The notes under the pieces are model-generated. The model did not search any database. It had not been told where the DNA came from and saw nothing but the letters and a program-made list of their open reading frames with translations. A DNA stretch of 34,815 nucleotides from Myxococcales bacterium (GTDB lineage Bacteria > Myxococcota_A > Polyangia > Polyangiales > Polyangiaceae): positions 1 through 34,815 of the forward strand of contig JAJYCT010000015.1 of NCBI GenBank assembly GCA_021778125.1, in the 5' to 3' direction. Position numbers and translations under genes: made by a program. Positions 9,263-17,156 of this stretch are shown here, piece after piece (position 1 is the stretch's first letter; the number at the start of each line of letters is the position of its first letter).

Positions 9263-10798
9263 CTAGGGGGCTCCACGCGGGTGGCGCCGGGCTTCGAGCG
9301 CTCGTTCGGTCTCGACTCGGTCGTCGAAGGGGTGCTTTGCGGTCCCCACGATCTGGTAGTCCTCGTGCCCCTTGCCCGCGACGAGGATGGCGTCGCCGGC
9401 CTGGGCAGAACGCACGGCGTGGGCGATGGCCTTCCCGCGGTCCAGCTCGACCCGCGGCTCCCTCCCAGCCTGGCGCACTCCGCGCACCACGGCCGAGGCG
9501 ATCTGGGCAGGGTCCTCGGTCCGAGGATTGTCGTTGGTCACGACGACCTCGTCCGCGCGCCCCCCGACCACCTCGCCCATGGGCTCCCGCTTGGTGGGAT
9601 CGCGATCTCCACCGCACCCGAAGACGCACCAGACCCGGCCCCGGGCGACGGCGCGAACCGCGTCGAGCGCACGCGCGAGCGCATCGGGCGTGTGCGCGTA
9701 GTCCACGAGCGCAATCACGTCGTCCCCGGGCAGATCGCAGCGCTGGAGGCGCCCGGGCACGCCAGGTTCGGCGGAGAGGGCCTCCGCGGCGCGCGCCAGA
9801 TCGAGGTCGAGCGAGCTTGCAATGCCGAGCGCCACCATCAGGTTCTCGAGGTTGTGCTGTCCAACGGAGCGCGATCGAATTTCGACCGTGCCGCGCGGCG
9901 TGTCCACGGTCGCCGCGATGCCATGCTCATCGACGCAGGCCCGCACCGGAGCCACGTCGGCGGCACCACCGACGCGCGCGCTCACGCGGACCAGCGGGGC
10001 TCGAATGCGTCCGACGAGCTCCTGCCCGAACGCGTCGTCGACGTTGACGACGGCAGCCCCCGGCCCGAGCTCGGTGAACAGACGCGCCTTGGCCTCTGCG
10101 TAGGCGCGCATGGAGCCATGAAAATCGAGGTGATCCTGGGTGAGGTTCGTGAACGCCGCGACGCGGAAGCGCACGGCGCGCACCCGCCCCAGATCGATGG
10201 CATGCGACGACACCTCCATGGCGACGTGGGTGGCACCCCGCGCCCGCATCGCGACCATCGCACGCGCCAGGTCGTCGGCCTCGGGCGTGGTGTGCCGCGC
10301 CCCCACGCGCCAGTCTCCAAACGAGTGACCGACCGTCCCCAGCACGCCGCAGCTCGGGACACCCAGCGCACCGTCGATTGTCGCGCGCGCCAGGTGGGCC
10401 GTGGTCGTCTTGCCGTTCGTGCCCGTGATCCCGACGACCTCGAGGGAGAACGAGGGGTGTCCATAGACGGCGGAGGCCGCGTGGGCGAGCGCCGCGGACG
10501 CGTCGTCGAGCAGGACGACGGGCACGCGCAAGCCCGAAGGATCCATGGCGCCCCGGGCCACGACGACGGCCGCGGCTCCCCGTGCAACCGCGTTCGCCAC
10601 GAACGCGGCTCCGTCGGCGTGTTCGCCTTTGCGGGCAACGAAGAGGTCTCCAGGCTCCACGGCACGCGAATCGTGACGAACGCCGCGCACTCGCGTCGTG
10701 GCGTCGCCGACGACCGTCGCACTGCCGGGCAGCTCCCGCACGAGCTCGTCGAGCCTCAGGCCCCCCGCGCGCAGCGCCTCCGTCATGGCCCCCCTCAT
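9263..10798 (-). CDS. murE: UDP-N-acetylmuramoylalanyl-D-glutamate--2,6-diaminopimelate ligase
   Basis: VRGVRHDSRAVEPGDLFVARKG, GTNGKTTTAHLA, MEVSSHAIDLGR, NLTQDHLDFHG, FGCGGDRDPTKR, NDNPRTEDP (DNPR motif associated with meso-DAP specificity). ATG at 10798 overlaps the ftsI stop (ATGA); 10786 is an alternative start. Confidence 0.95.
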   Translation of the reverse strand: MRGAMTEALRAGGLRLDELVRELPGSATVVGDATTRVRGVRHDSRAVEPGDLFVARKGEHADGAAFVANAVARGAAAVVVARGAMDPSGLRVPVVLLDDASAALAHAASAVYGHPSFSLEVVGITGTNGKTTTAHLARATIDGALGVPSCGVLGTVGHSFGDWRVGARHTTPEADDLARAMVAMRARGATHVAMEVSSHAIDLGRVRAVRFRVAAFTNLTQDHLDFHGSMRAYAEAKARLFTELGPGAAVVNVDDAFGQELVGRIRAPLVRVSARVGGAADVAPVRACVDEHGIAATVDTPRGTVEIRSRSVGQHNLENLMVALGIASSLDLDLARAAEALSAEPGVPGRLQRCDLPGDDVIALVDYAHTPDALARALDAVRAVARGRVWCVFGCGGDRDPTKREPMGEVVGGRADEVVVTNDNPRTEDPAQIASAVVRGVRQAGREPRVELDRGKAIAHAVRSAQAGDAILVAGKGHEDYQIVGTAKHPFDDRVETERALEARRHPRGAP

Positions 10799-12861
10799 GA
10801 CGCGGGCTCGAGCACCACGCGGACCGAGGCTCCCTTCTGCGCGGCGGCTCCCGCCGTGGGCTCCTGCCGGATCGCGCGGCCCCACCCTTCGATGCGCGGA
10901 ACGAGCCCCGCCTTGGTCAGGGCGACGACCACGTCGTGCGCGGCCATTCCCGTGGCGTCGGGCACCCGGACGCTGCCCGCGGGAATGACGGCGGGCACGG
11001 GAGGCGGCGGCAGCGCGGGGCTCTGGGAAGGCTTCGTCATCGCGAGGGTAGCGTCGGCGACGTCGCCGGCGCGGCTCACCGCCGGGAGGTGCGCGGTGCT
11101 CGCCGACGGCGTGACCCCGAGATACCGGAGCGACGACTCGGCGACACGACGGAAGACCGGGCCAGCCAGATCGCCTCCATAGCGTCCAATCATGGGCTCG
11201 TCGAGCACGACCGCAACGACGATGCGCGGCTTCTCGACGGGCACGAAGCCCACGAAGACGGCCGTGTACTTCTCGGTGGAGTACCTGCCGGTGGCGGGGT
11301 CGACCTTCTGGGCCGTCGACGTCTTGCCGGCCACGCGGAAGCCCGCGACGGCCGCCTCGACGGCCGTCCCCCCCTCCTCGCTTACCGCCGTGAGCATCTC
11401 GGCCACGGTGCGCGCGACGCCCGGTGGGATCACCTCGCGACGGACGTGCGTGGAGCTCTCGCGCACCACGTCGCCACGCTCGTCGGCGACGCGCTCGACC
11501 AGGATCGGCTCGAGCAGCTTGCCTCCGTTCGCGATCGCGCTCATGGCCATCGCGAGTTGCAGCGTGGTCACCGAGATACCCTGACCGTAGCTCGCGGTCG
11601 CCGTCTCGGCATCGACCCAGGGGCGCCCTTTGGGTCGCAGCACGCCACTCGCCTCCCCCGGCACGGGCAGCCCCGTCGGCTCGCCAAAGCCGAAGCGACG
11701 GTACGCGGCGTAGAGCGCCGGCTCGCCCAGCTCGAGGCCGATCTTGAGCGCGCCGATGTTCGAGCTTCGGGCGAGGATCTGCGTCGGCGAGAGCAGGCCG
11801 CTCACGTGCGTGTCGTGCACGGTGATCCCGGCGACCTGGTAGACGCCGTGCTCGCAGTCAATCTCGTCCGTGGGGTGGAGCGTCCCCGCCGCGAGCGCGC
11901 CGGAGATCATGAACGGCTTCATGACCGAGCCCGGCTCGAAGCGGTCCGTGACGGCGCGATCGCGGCGCGCGTCCGGATCGGACTCGCCGTAGTCGTTCGG
12001 GTTGTACCCGGGCACGCTCGCGAGCGCGAGGATCTCGCCGGTGGCTGGATCGACGACCGCGAGCGAGCCTCCGCGCGTCTCGTAGGTGTGCATCGCCGCG
12101 TCGATCTCGCGCTCGGCGACGTGCTGGATGCCCTCGTCGATGGACAGCGTCACATCGTAGCCCTGAAGAGCGCGCGCGTCGTTGGCGCCCTCGAAGACGA
12201 GCCGCCCGCTGCGATCGCGCAGGCCCTGGACGTCCTCCACGTGCCCGCGCAGGTCCTCGTCCAGGGCGAGCTCCAAGCCGTCCTTGCCCTGGCCATCGGG
12301 CGCCACGAAGCCCAGGAGCGTCCCGGCAAGCTCGCGGCCCGGGTAGGACCGGTGGCCCTCGCCTTCCAGGGCCAGACCTCGAATCGGGTGCGCCTGCTTC
12401 TTCGGATCGCCGAGGTCCCGGATGGCCTCGGCTTCCTCGCTCGAGATGCGCCGCTTGAGCCACGCGAACCGACGGCGCTGCTCGAGCTTCGTCCAGACCT
12501 CGTTCGGATCGAGCGACAGGATCGGGCCCAGCCGCAAGGCTGCGTCGCGCAAAACGGCCTCCTGTGCCGCCTTGTCGTCCGTGCTGCGCAGCATGTCGAC
12601 GACATCGACGCTGAGGCTCGGCACCTCCACGCTGACCGCCAGGGGCGTGCCGTTGCGGTCGTAGATGGTGCCCCGCTTGGGTTCGATGTGGAGGCGCCTC
12701 TGCCGCTGCCTCTCGGCCATCTCGCGCCACGCGGGACCGTCCTCGACCTGGACACGCCACGCGCTCGAGACGATGCCTCCGAGGGCGAGACCCATCACGC
12801 CGCACAGGACCCCCATGCGCGTGCGGATCCACCGGGCACGCCTGGGATCGAGGTTTCTCAC
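10795..12861 (-). CDS. ftsI: Peptidoglycan D,D-transpeptidase FtsI/PBP3 with C-terminal PASTA-like domain
   Basis: N-terminal TM; RGTIYDRNGTPLAVS; EPGSVMKPF (SxxK), SSN, GKTSTAQK (KTG-box variant); C-terminal VRVPDATGMAAHDVVVALTKAGLVPRIEGWGRAIRQEPTAGAAAQKGASVRVVL is PASTA-like. GTG start at 12861 overlaps the ftsL stop. Confidence 0.93.
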   Translation of the reverse strand: MRNLDPRRARWIRTRMGVLCGVMGLALGGIVSSAWRVQVEDGPAWREMAERQRQRRLHIEPKRGTIYDRNGTPLAVSVEVPSLSVDVVDMLRSTDDKAAQEAVLRDAALRLGPILSLDPNEVWTKLEQRRRFAWLKRRISSEEAEAIRDLGDPKKQAHPIRGLALEGEGHRSYPGRELAGTLLGFVAPDGQGKDGLELALDEDLRGHVEDVQGLRDRSGRLVFEGANDARALQGYDVTLSIDEGIQHVAEREIDAAMHTYETRGGSLAVVDPATGEILALASVPGYNPNDYGESDPDARRDRAVTDRFEPGSVMKPFMISGALAAGTLHPTDEIDCEHGVYQVAGITVHDTHVSGLLSPTQILARSSNIGALKIGLELGEPALYAAYRRFGFGEPTGLPVPGEASGVLRPKGRPWVDAETATASYGQGISVTTLQLAMAMSAIANGGKLLEPILVERVADERGDVVRESSTHVRREVIPPGVARTVAEMLTAVSEEGGTAVEAAVAGFRVAGKTSTAQKVDPATGRYSTEKYTAVFVGFVPVEKPRIVVAVVLDEPMIGRYGGDLAGPVFRRVAESSLRYLGVTPSASTAHLPAVSRAGDVADATLAMTKPSQSPALPPPPVPAVIPAGSVRVPDATGMAAHDVVVALTKAGLVPRIEGWGRAIRQEPTAGAAAQKGASVRVVLEPAS

Positions 12862-13196
12862 CGCGGACCTTCTCCGCCCGTCGTCGCTACGCCCCCCTGC
12901 AGCGGAGGGGTAGGCACCTGCGCGAGGGGGACGATGCGGTCGGGCGTCGGCGGCTCCATGCCCAGGAGCGTGCGGGCGATGATCTCGACGCGCTCGGGGG
13001 TCTTGTAGCTCGCGGACTCCACCTCGAGGACGCGCTTGACCTCGCGCAGTCGGGACTGCTCCTGGCGCGCACGCCCGAGCTCGTAGCCCAGCTGGACCGT
13101 CCTTCCACGCAAAGCGAGGTGGACGACGAAGGCGCTCACGGTCGCCGCGATGGCGAAGGTCCAGATCGGGAGGAAGGCACGTCGCTGGCGGCTCAT
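12858..13196 (-). CDS. ftsL: Cell division protein FtsL-like
   Basis: Short single-TM protein MSRQRRAFLPIWTFAIAATVSAFVVHLALRGRTVQLGYELGRARQEQSRLREVKRVLEVESASYKTPERVEIIARTLLGM; coiled coil; positioned between rsmH and ftsI with ATGA/GTGA overlaps. Confidence 0.85.
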   Translation of the reverse strand: MSRQRRAFLPIWTFAIAATVSAFVVHLALRGRTVQLGYELGRARQEQSRLREVKRVLEVESASYKTPERVEIIARTLLGMEPPTPDRIVPLAQVPTPPLQGGVATTGGEGPR

Positions 13197-14182
13197 GGCC
13201 CGTCCCCCTCCGTTGGCGTACGCCGCGCCGCCCGGAGCTTCGCGCTGCGTGCCCGGGCATTCTGCGCGCACTCCTCCTCGCTCGCGACCACGGGCTTCTT
13301 CGTGAGCGGCGCCCAGGAGCTTCCCAGGAACGCACGCTTGACGAGGCGGTCCTCGAGCGAGTGAAAGGAGATGATGACTGCGATCCCACCCTGGGCCATC
13401 ACGCCCGGGAGCGCGGCCAGTAGCGCGTCGAGCTCCTCGAGCTCGCGGTTGACCGCAATGCGCAGCGCCTGGAAGGTCCGGGTGGCCGGATCCACTCCGC
13501 CGACGCGTGCTGGCCCGACGGCGCGCACCACGGCGCGACGGAGGTCCAGCGTTGTCCGGAGCTCGTCGTCGGCGAAGGCGCGCTTGATGCTGTGCGCAAT
13601 GCTTCGAGATCGCCGCTCGTCACCGTACTGGTAGATGATGTCCGCGAGCTCATCGTCGGAGAGCCGGTCGATGAGATCGAGCGCAGTCTCGCCCGACTCG
13701 GGATCCATCCGCATGTCGATGGGCCCTTCGCGGCGAAAGCTCATCCCTCGCTCGGCGCGATCGAGCTGCGGGGAGCTGACGCCGAGATCGGCGACCAGAC
13801 CGTCGACGCGATCGAGCCCGAGCTCGTCGAGCCTCTCGCGTACGCTCGAGAACGCGGCACGCACGAAGTGCACCCGGTCGGCGACGGGGGCAAGACGCTC
13901 TTCGGCCGCAGCGATCGCCACGGGGTCGCGGTCGAGCGCCACGATGCGCGCCCTCGGCTCCGCCTCGAGGACCGCGACCGTGTGACCGCCGCCCCCAAGG
14001 GTGGCGTCCACGTAGACTCCACCGCTTCGCGGCGAGAGCGCGCGCACGACCTCGTCCCTCATCACCGTCGTGTGCTCGAAGCGCTTCGCGTCGCTCATGT
14101 CGTCGGCGTCCTCGCGCCATTCCCACTCGACGCCCGAGTCACCGAGCGAGACCCCGGGCAGGGCGAGCTGCAGGTTGCTCAT
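13193..14182 (-). CDS. rsmH: 16S rRNA (cytosine(1402)-N(4))-methyltransferase
   Basis: FEHTTVMRDEVVRALSPRSGGVYVDATLGGGGHTVAVLE, ADLGVSSPQLDRAERGMSFRREGPIDMRMD, FQALRIAVNRELEEL, IISFHSLEDRLVKR. Confidence 0.97.
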   Translation of the reverse strand: MSNLQLALPGVSLGDSGVEWEWREDADDMSDAKRFEHTTVMRDEVVRALSPRSGGVYVDATLGGGGHTVAVLEAEPRARIVALDRDPVAIAAAEERLAPVADRVHFVRAAFSSVRERLDELGLDRVDGLVADLGVSSPQLDRAERGMSFRREGPIDMRMDPESGETALDLIDRLSDDELADIIYQYGDERRSRSIAHSIKRAFADDELRTTLDLRRAVVRAVGPARVGGVDPATRTFQALRIAVNRELEELDALLAALPGVMAQGGIAVIISFHSLEDRLVKRAFLGSSWAPLTKKPVVASEEECAQNARARSAKLRAARRTPTEGDGP

Positions 14183-14622
14183 AGCCCGAGCTCCGCCAGC
14201 CGTGCTGCGATGGCGCGCTTCTCGTCCTCGTCGGTCTCGACCCCGCGAGTCCAGTGGTCCTTGTCCCAGAGCTCCGCGTATCGCCCGAGCCCCGCCCAGA
14301 GGACCTCCTTCTTCAGCCCCGCATGGTCCCGGAGCGTCGGCGGGACCAGGATGCGGCCAACATCGTCGATCTCGCACTCGACCGCGCCCGATACGTAGAT
14401 GCGGCGCAGCTTTTTGACGGCCGGATCGAATTGACTCAACCGGCCGAGGCGCTCCTCGAAGGCCGCCCACTCCGAGGGGCCGTACGCGACCAGACAGGTG
14501 TCGAGCGCACTCGTGAGGACGATGCGCTTCTCGCCGGTGACACCGAGGGCATCCCGGTACCGGGCGGGGACGCTGGTGCGCCCCTTCGCGTCGATCGTGT
14601 GCTCGTACCGGCCGCGGAACAC
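14179..14622 (-). CDS. mraZ: Transcriptional regulator MraZ
   Basis: MFRGRYEHTIDAKGRTSVPARYRDAL ... FDPAVKKLRRIYVSGAVECEIDDVGRILVPPTLRDHAGL: two SpoVT/AbrB-like repeats; first gene of the dcw cluster; GTG start. Confidence 0.96.
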   Translation of the reverse strand: MFRGRYEHTIDAKGRTSVPARYRDALGVTGEKRIVLTSALDTCLVAYGPSEWAAFEERLGRLSQFDPAVKKLRRIYVSGAVECEIDDVGRILVPPTLRDHAGLKKEVLWAGLGRYAELWDKDHWTRGVETDEDEKRAIAARLAELGL

Positions 14623-14656
14623 GACGCGCTCTCACCTCATCGGGCGTGCCGTAGCT

Positions 14657-14682
14657 TGGTACTTCTTGCCACGACTTCCCAC
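14657..14682 (-). promoter_or_regulatory. MraZ-box-like 10-bp direct repeats in the mraZ leader
   Basis: Minus strand GTGGGAAGTCGTGGCAAGAAGTACCA: three 10-nt-spaced repeats (GTGGG/GTGGC/GTACC), just downstream of the -10 and upstream of mraZ; resembles known TGGG-N6-TGGG-N6-TGGG MraZ operators. Confidence 0.6.
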
Positions 14683-14693
14683 GTCCAGCGCAA

Positions 14694-14722
14694 ACCCTAT
14701 GGAGAGCGGCCTCGAATGTCAA
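14694..14722 (-). promoter_or_regulatory. Sigma70-type promoter for the dcw operon
   Basis: Minus strand TTGACA - 17 nt - TAGGGT (-35 at 14717-14722, -10 at 14694-14699), ~75 nt upstream of the mraZ start. Confidence 0.6.
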
Positions 14723-14752
14723 TATTCCTCGATAGGTACAGGCATGAGCGTG

Positions 14753-14770
14753 CCTGCGCCTTTGCGCAGG
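14753..14770. other. Perfect hairpin CCTGCGC-cttt-GCGCAGG between the acyl-CoA dehydrogenase stop and the dcw promoter
   Basis: 7-bp perfect stem, 4-nt loop, no clear U-tract. Confidence 0.4.
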
Positions 14771-14796
14771 TGATTGGACGCGATTCGAGCTTCCGG

Positions 14797-14825
14797 GGCG
14801 GGCGCCCTCCCGCCATTCGCCCGCC
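14797..14825. other. Hairpin GGCGGGCG-N13-CGCCCGCC just downstream of the acyl-CoA dehydrogenase stop
   Basis: 8-bp perfect GC-rich inverted repeat; possible termination/3' end element, no U-tract. Confidence 0.35.
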
Positions 14826-14851
14826 ATGTCGCGGAATGCGGGAGACCGAGG

Positions 14852-15997
14852 TCAGCCGGTCAGGACGTGCTTCGCGATGACCATGCGTTGGACCTCGCTG
14901 GTCCCCTCGCCGATCTCGCACAGCTTCGCGTCGCGCAGGTGACGCTCGACATCGAATTCGCGCACATACCCGTACCCGCCGTGCACCTGCAGGGCGGAGT
15001 TGCATGCGCGAGTGGCCGCCTCGCTCGTGAAAAGCTTGGCCTTCGCGGCCTGCTCGGAGTGGGGCCTGCCCTGGTCGGCGAGCCAGGCAGCGCGATACGT
15101 GAGCAGCGCCGACGCGTCGAGCTCCGCCTTGGCGTCTGCGAGCATCCACTGGATGGCCTGGAAGTCCGCGATCGGCTTTCCGAACGCCTTGCGTTCCTTG
15201 GCGTAGCGAACGGCCATGTCGAGCGCCCCGTAACCCAGTCCGAGCGCCATTGCGGCGATGGAAATGCGGCCACGATCGAGGATCCGCATCGTGTCCATGA
15301 ACGCGCGGTCCACCTCGCCGAGGCGCTGCGAGTCCGCGACGTGGACGTTCTCGAGCGTGAGCTCCGCCGTGTCGCTCGACCGACAGCCGAGCTTGAGCAG
15401 GTGCTTGGAAGCGCTGAACCCTGACGTCCCGTGATCGACGATGAACGCACTGATCCCGCGCTGTTTGGGCACGTCGGGGTTGGTCCGCGCCAGGACGACG
15501 CAGAAGCCGCCGACGGAGCCCTGGGTGATGAAGGTCTTGGTGCCATTGAGCAGCCAGCCTTGTCCATCGCGCCTCGCCGTCGTGCGGAGTGCGGCGGAGT
15601 CGCTCCCGCTCCCGGGTTCCGTCAGCGCCCAGGCAGCAAGCCACTCGCCACTCGCCGCCTTGGGAAGGTAGCGCCGCCTCTGCTCCTCGGTCCCGAACGC
15701 GAGCACATGACCCGTACCCAGGCCGTTATGCGACGCGATCGTGAGGGCCATCGATCCGTCGATGCGCGCCAGCTCCTCGACGCAGATGGCATACGCGGTC
15801 GTATCCAGGCCCGACCCGCCGTACTCTTCCGGGATGCGGATGCCCAGCAGCCCCATGGCCGCGAGCTTGGAGACCAGCTCCTTCGGGAAGCGTTCTTCCC
15901 TGTCCCACCGCTGCGCGTGCGGGGCAATCTCGGCGCGCGCAAACTCGCGGACGCTCTGGCGCAGGAGCTGGTGGTGCTCGGCGAAGTCGAAATCCAT
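14852..15997 (-). CDS. Acyl-CoA dehydrogenase
   Basis: MDFDFAEHHQLLRQSVREFARAEIAPHAQRWD, LTEPGSGSDSAALRT, NGTKTFITQG, ALQVHGGYGYVREFDVERHLRDAKLCEIGEGTSEVQR. Confidence 0.95.
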   Translation of the reverse strand: MDFDFAEHHQLLRQSVREFARAEIAPHAQRWDREERFPKELVSKLAAMGLLGIRIPEEYGGSGLDTTAYAICVEELARIDGSMALTIASHNGLGTGHVLAFGTEEQRRRYLPKAASGEWLAAWALTEPGSGSDSAALRTTARRDGQGWLLNGTKTFITQGSVGGFCVVLARTNPDVPKQRGISAFIVDHGTSGFSASKHLLKLGCRSSDTAELTLENVHVADSQRLGEVDRAFMDTMRILDRGRISIAAMALGLGYGALDMAVRYAKERKAFGKPIADFQAIQWMLADAKAELDASALLTYRAAWLADQGRPHSEQAAKAKLFTSEAATRACNSALQVHGGYGYVREFDVERHLRDAKLCEIGEGTSEVQRMVIAKHVLTG

Positions 15998-16012
15998 GGG
16001 TGACCTGGGACT

Positions 16013-16975
16013 CTACTCCTCGATGCAAACGCGCGTCGACTGCAGGGTCGCAGCGCACCGCGTCTTGGCTGGGCACCGGTCGAGGGAGCTGCACTCACGG
16101 GTGCAGTATTGCCCCCCGGCATAGGTGACGCACGCCCCGGCTGCGCACTGGTCAGCATGGGAGCACCCGGCGCCCAGGTCGATCGCCCCCTTTCGTTCGC
16201 GCGCCTTGTGCGAGGCACGGCTGACGTGGCCCTGTTCAAGCGCGCGCTCGACGAGCGAGAAGAACGCGTCGGGACGGATGGCGACGTCCCAGCCGCCCTG
16301 GGCGTCGCAGCGCGGATCGCTCCGGGAGACGACGCCGACAAGCTGAGCCGTCGCCTCGTCCATCACGATGCCGCCCGGAGCTCCAACGCAGGGGGCCTCG
16401 ACGAGCGCCAACTCGGTCGCGGAGCTCGCCTCGACCGGAACGTGATCCCGCACCACCTTGCGGCCCATCGAAAGGCTCACGGTGCGGAGATGGTCGCCAA
16501 CAGCCGCCCCCGTGGGGCTGACGGCGAGAGGCTCGACGTCGTCGATCGGCGCGTCGAGATGGAGGAGCGCCAGGTCGCCGCGGCAGAGATCATCCTGATC
16601 GGGTACGACGAGACTTTGACCGCGGGCACGCTCGACGGCGTCAGAGAGCGTCTCGCCCACCTTGACGCGGAGTGTCGTCAGGTCGCGCGGAACGCCGCGG
16701 GGGGTCGTGCGCGAAGGACAGACGGGAACATCCGGGACGATCTCGACGCAGCGACGCGCCGTGGCCACAACGTCGGCAGCCACGAGCGCGCCGGTGCACG
16801 CGCCGGCGCCCGGGACTTCGACGAACACGACGGCGGGATCGTCGCCGTGGTCGGGGATACCGCGGAGCGACGCGGCGAGCTGGACGTCGGGAGTGCCCGG
16901 GACGATCGGCGCCGACGGCGCTCCGGAGCAGGCGAGGACGAGGAGAGGGAAGCCCGTGCTGATAGGGGGACGCAT
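16013..16975 (-). CDS. Secreted lipoprotein with chymotrypsin-like (S1) fold, probably catalytically inactive, plus Cys-rich C-terminal module
   Basis: MRPPISTGFPLLVLACSG lipobox; GACTGALVAADVVATARRC (normally TAAHC), DLALLHLDAPI (Asp region kept), VGAPGGIVMDEATAQLVGVVS (normally GDSGGP); C-term CSHADQCAAGACVTYAGGQYCTRECSSLDRCPAKTRCAATLQSTRVC. Track ORF begins at 17086; the lipoprotein start at 16975 is preferred. Confidence 0.75.
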   Translation of the reverse strand: MRPPISTGFPLLVLACSGAPSAPIVPGTPDVQLAASLRGIPDHGDDPAVVFVEVPGAGACTGALVAADVVATARRCVEIVPDVPVCPSRTTPRGVPRDLTTLRVKVGETLSDAVERARGQSLVVPDQDDLCRGDLALLHLDAPIDDVEPLAVSPTGAAVGDHLRTVSLSMGRKVVRDHVPVEASSATELALVEAPCVGAPGGIVMDEATAQLVGVVSRSDPRCDAQGGWDVAIRPDAFFSLVERALEQGHVSRASHKARERKGAIDLGAGCSHADQCAAGACVTYAGGQYCTRECSSLDRCPAKTRCAATLQSTRVCIEE

Positions 16976-17048
16976 GGGCACGCGCGACTGCGATGCGCGT
17001 GCCGATGCGAAGGGCCGGGAATTTCTTCGACAACGCGCTCTCGCGGGG

Positions 17049-17085
17049 TGTCCCGGGACAGTCAGCACGTGTCCACGGACAGTCA
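17049..17085. promoter_or_regulatory. Tandem operator-like element: two TGTCC-N2-GGACA-GTCA units spaced 21 bp
   Basis: Plus strand TGTCCCGGGACAGTCAgcacgTGTCCACGGACAGTCA: first unit core is a perfect 12-bp palindrome, second differs only in the central 2 nt. Confidence 0.55.
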
Positions 17086-17156
17086 TCCTTCATGCTCACG
17101 CGCCGCCGGGCCGCGCCTCGAGGTCACCGCAAGACGCACCCCGGCGCTCGAGGCAC

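Noticed and set aside
4052-9629. Very long minus ORFs fusing dcw genes (2916-5552, 4052-6562, 5287-8034, 7833-9629)
   Set aside because: The extended N-termini read through neighbouring genes in the wrong frame because stops are rare at this GC; trimmed to motif-bearing starts at 4055, 5290, 6633 and 9260.
13193-14827. Long N-terminal extension of rsmH through mraZ
   Set aside because: Upstream part is the out-of-frame shadow of mraZ; the rsmH start at 14182 gives the expected protein and an ATGA overlap.
17049-17086. Upstream start of the pseudoprotease ORF at 17086
   Set aside because: It would place the signal peptide/lipobox internally and code through the palindromic operator-like element; the start at 16975 gives a normal lipoprotein N-terminus.
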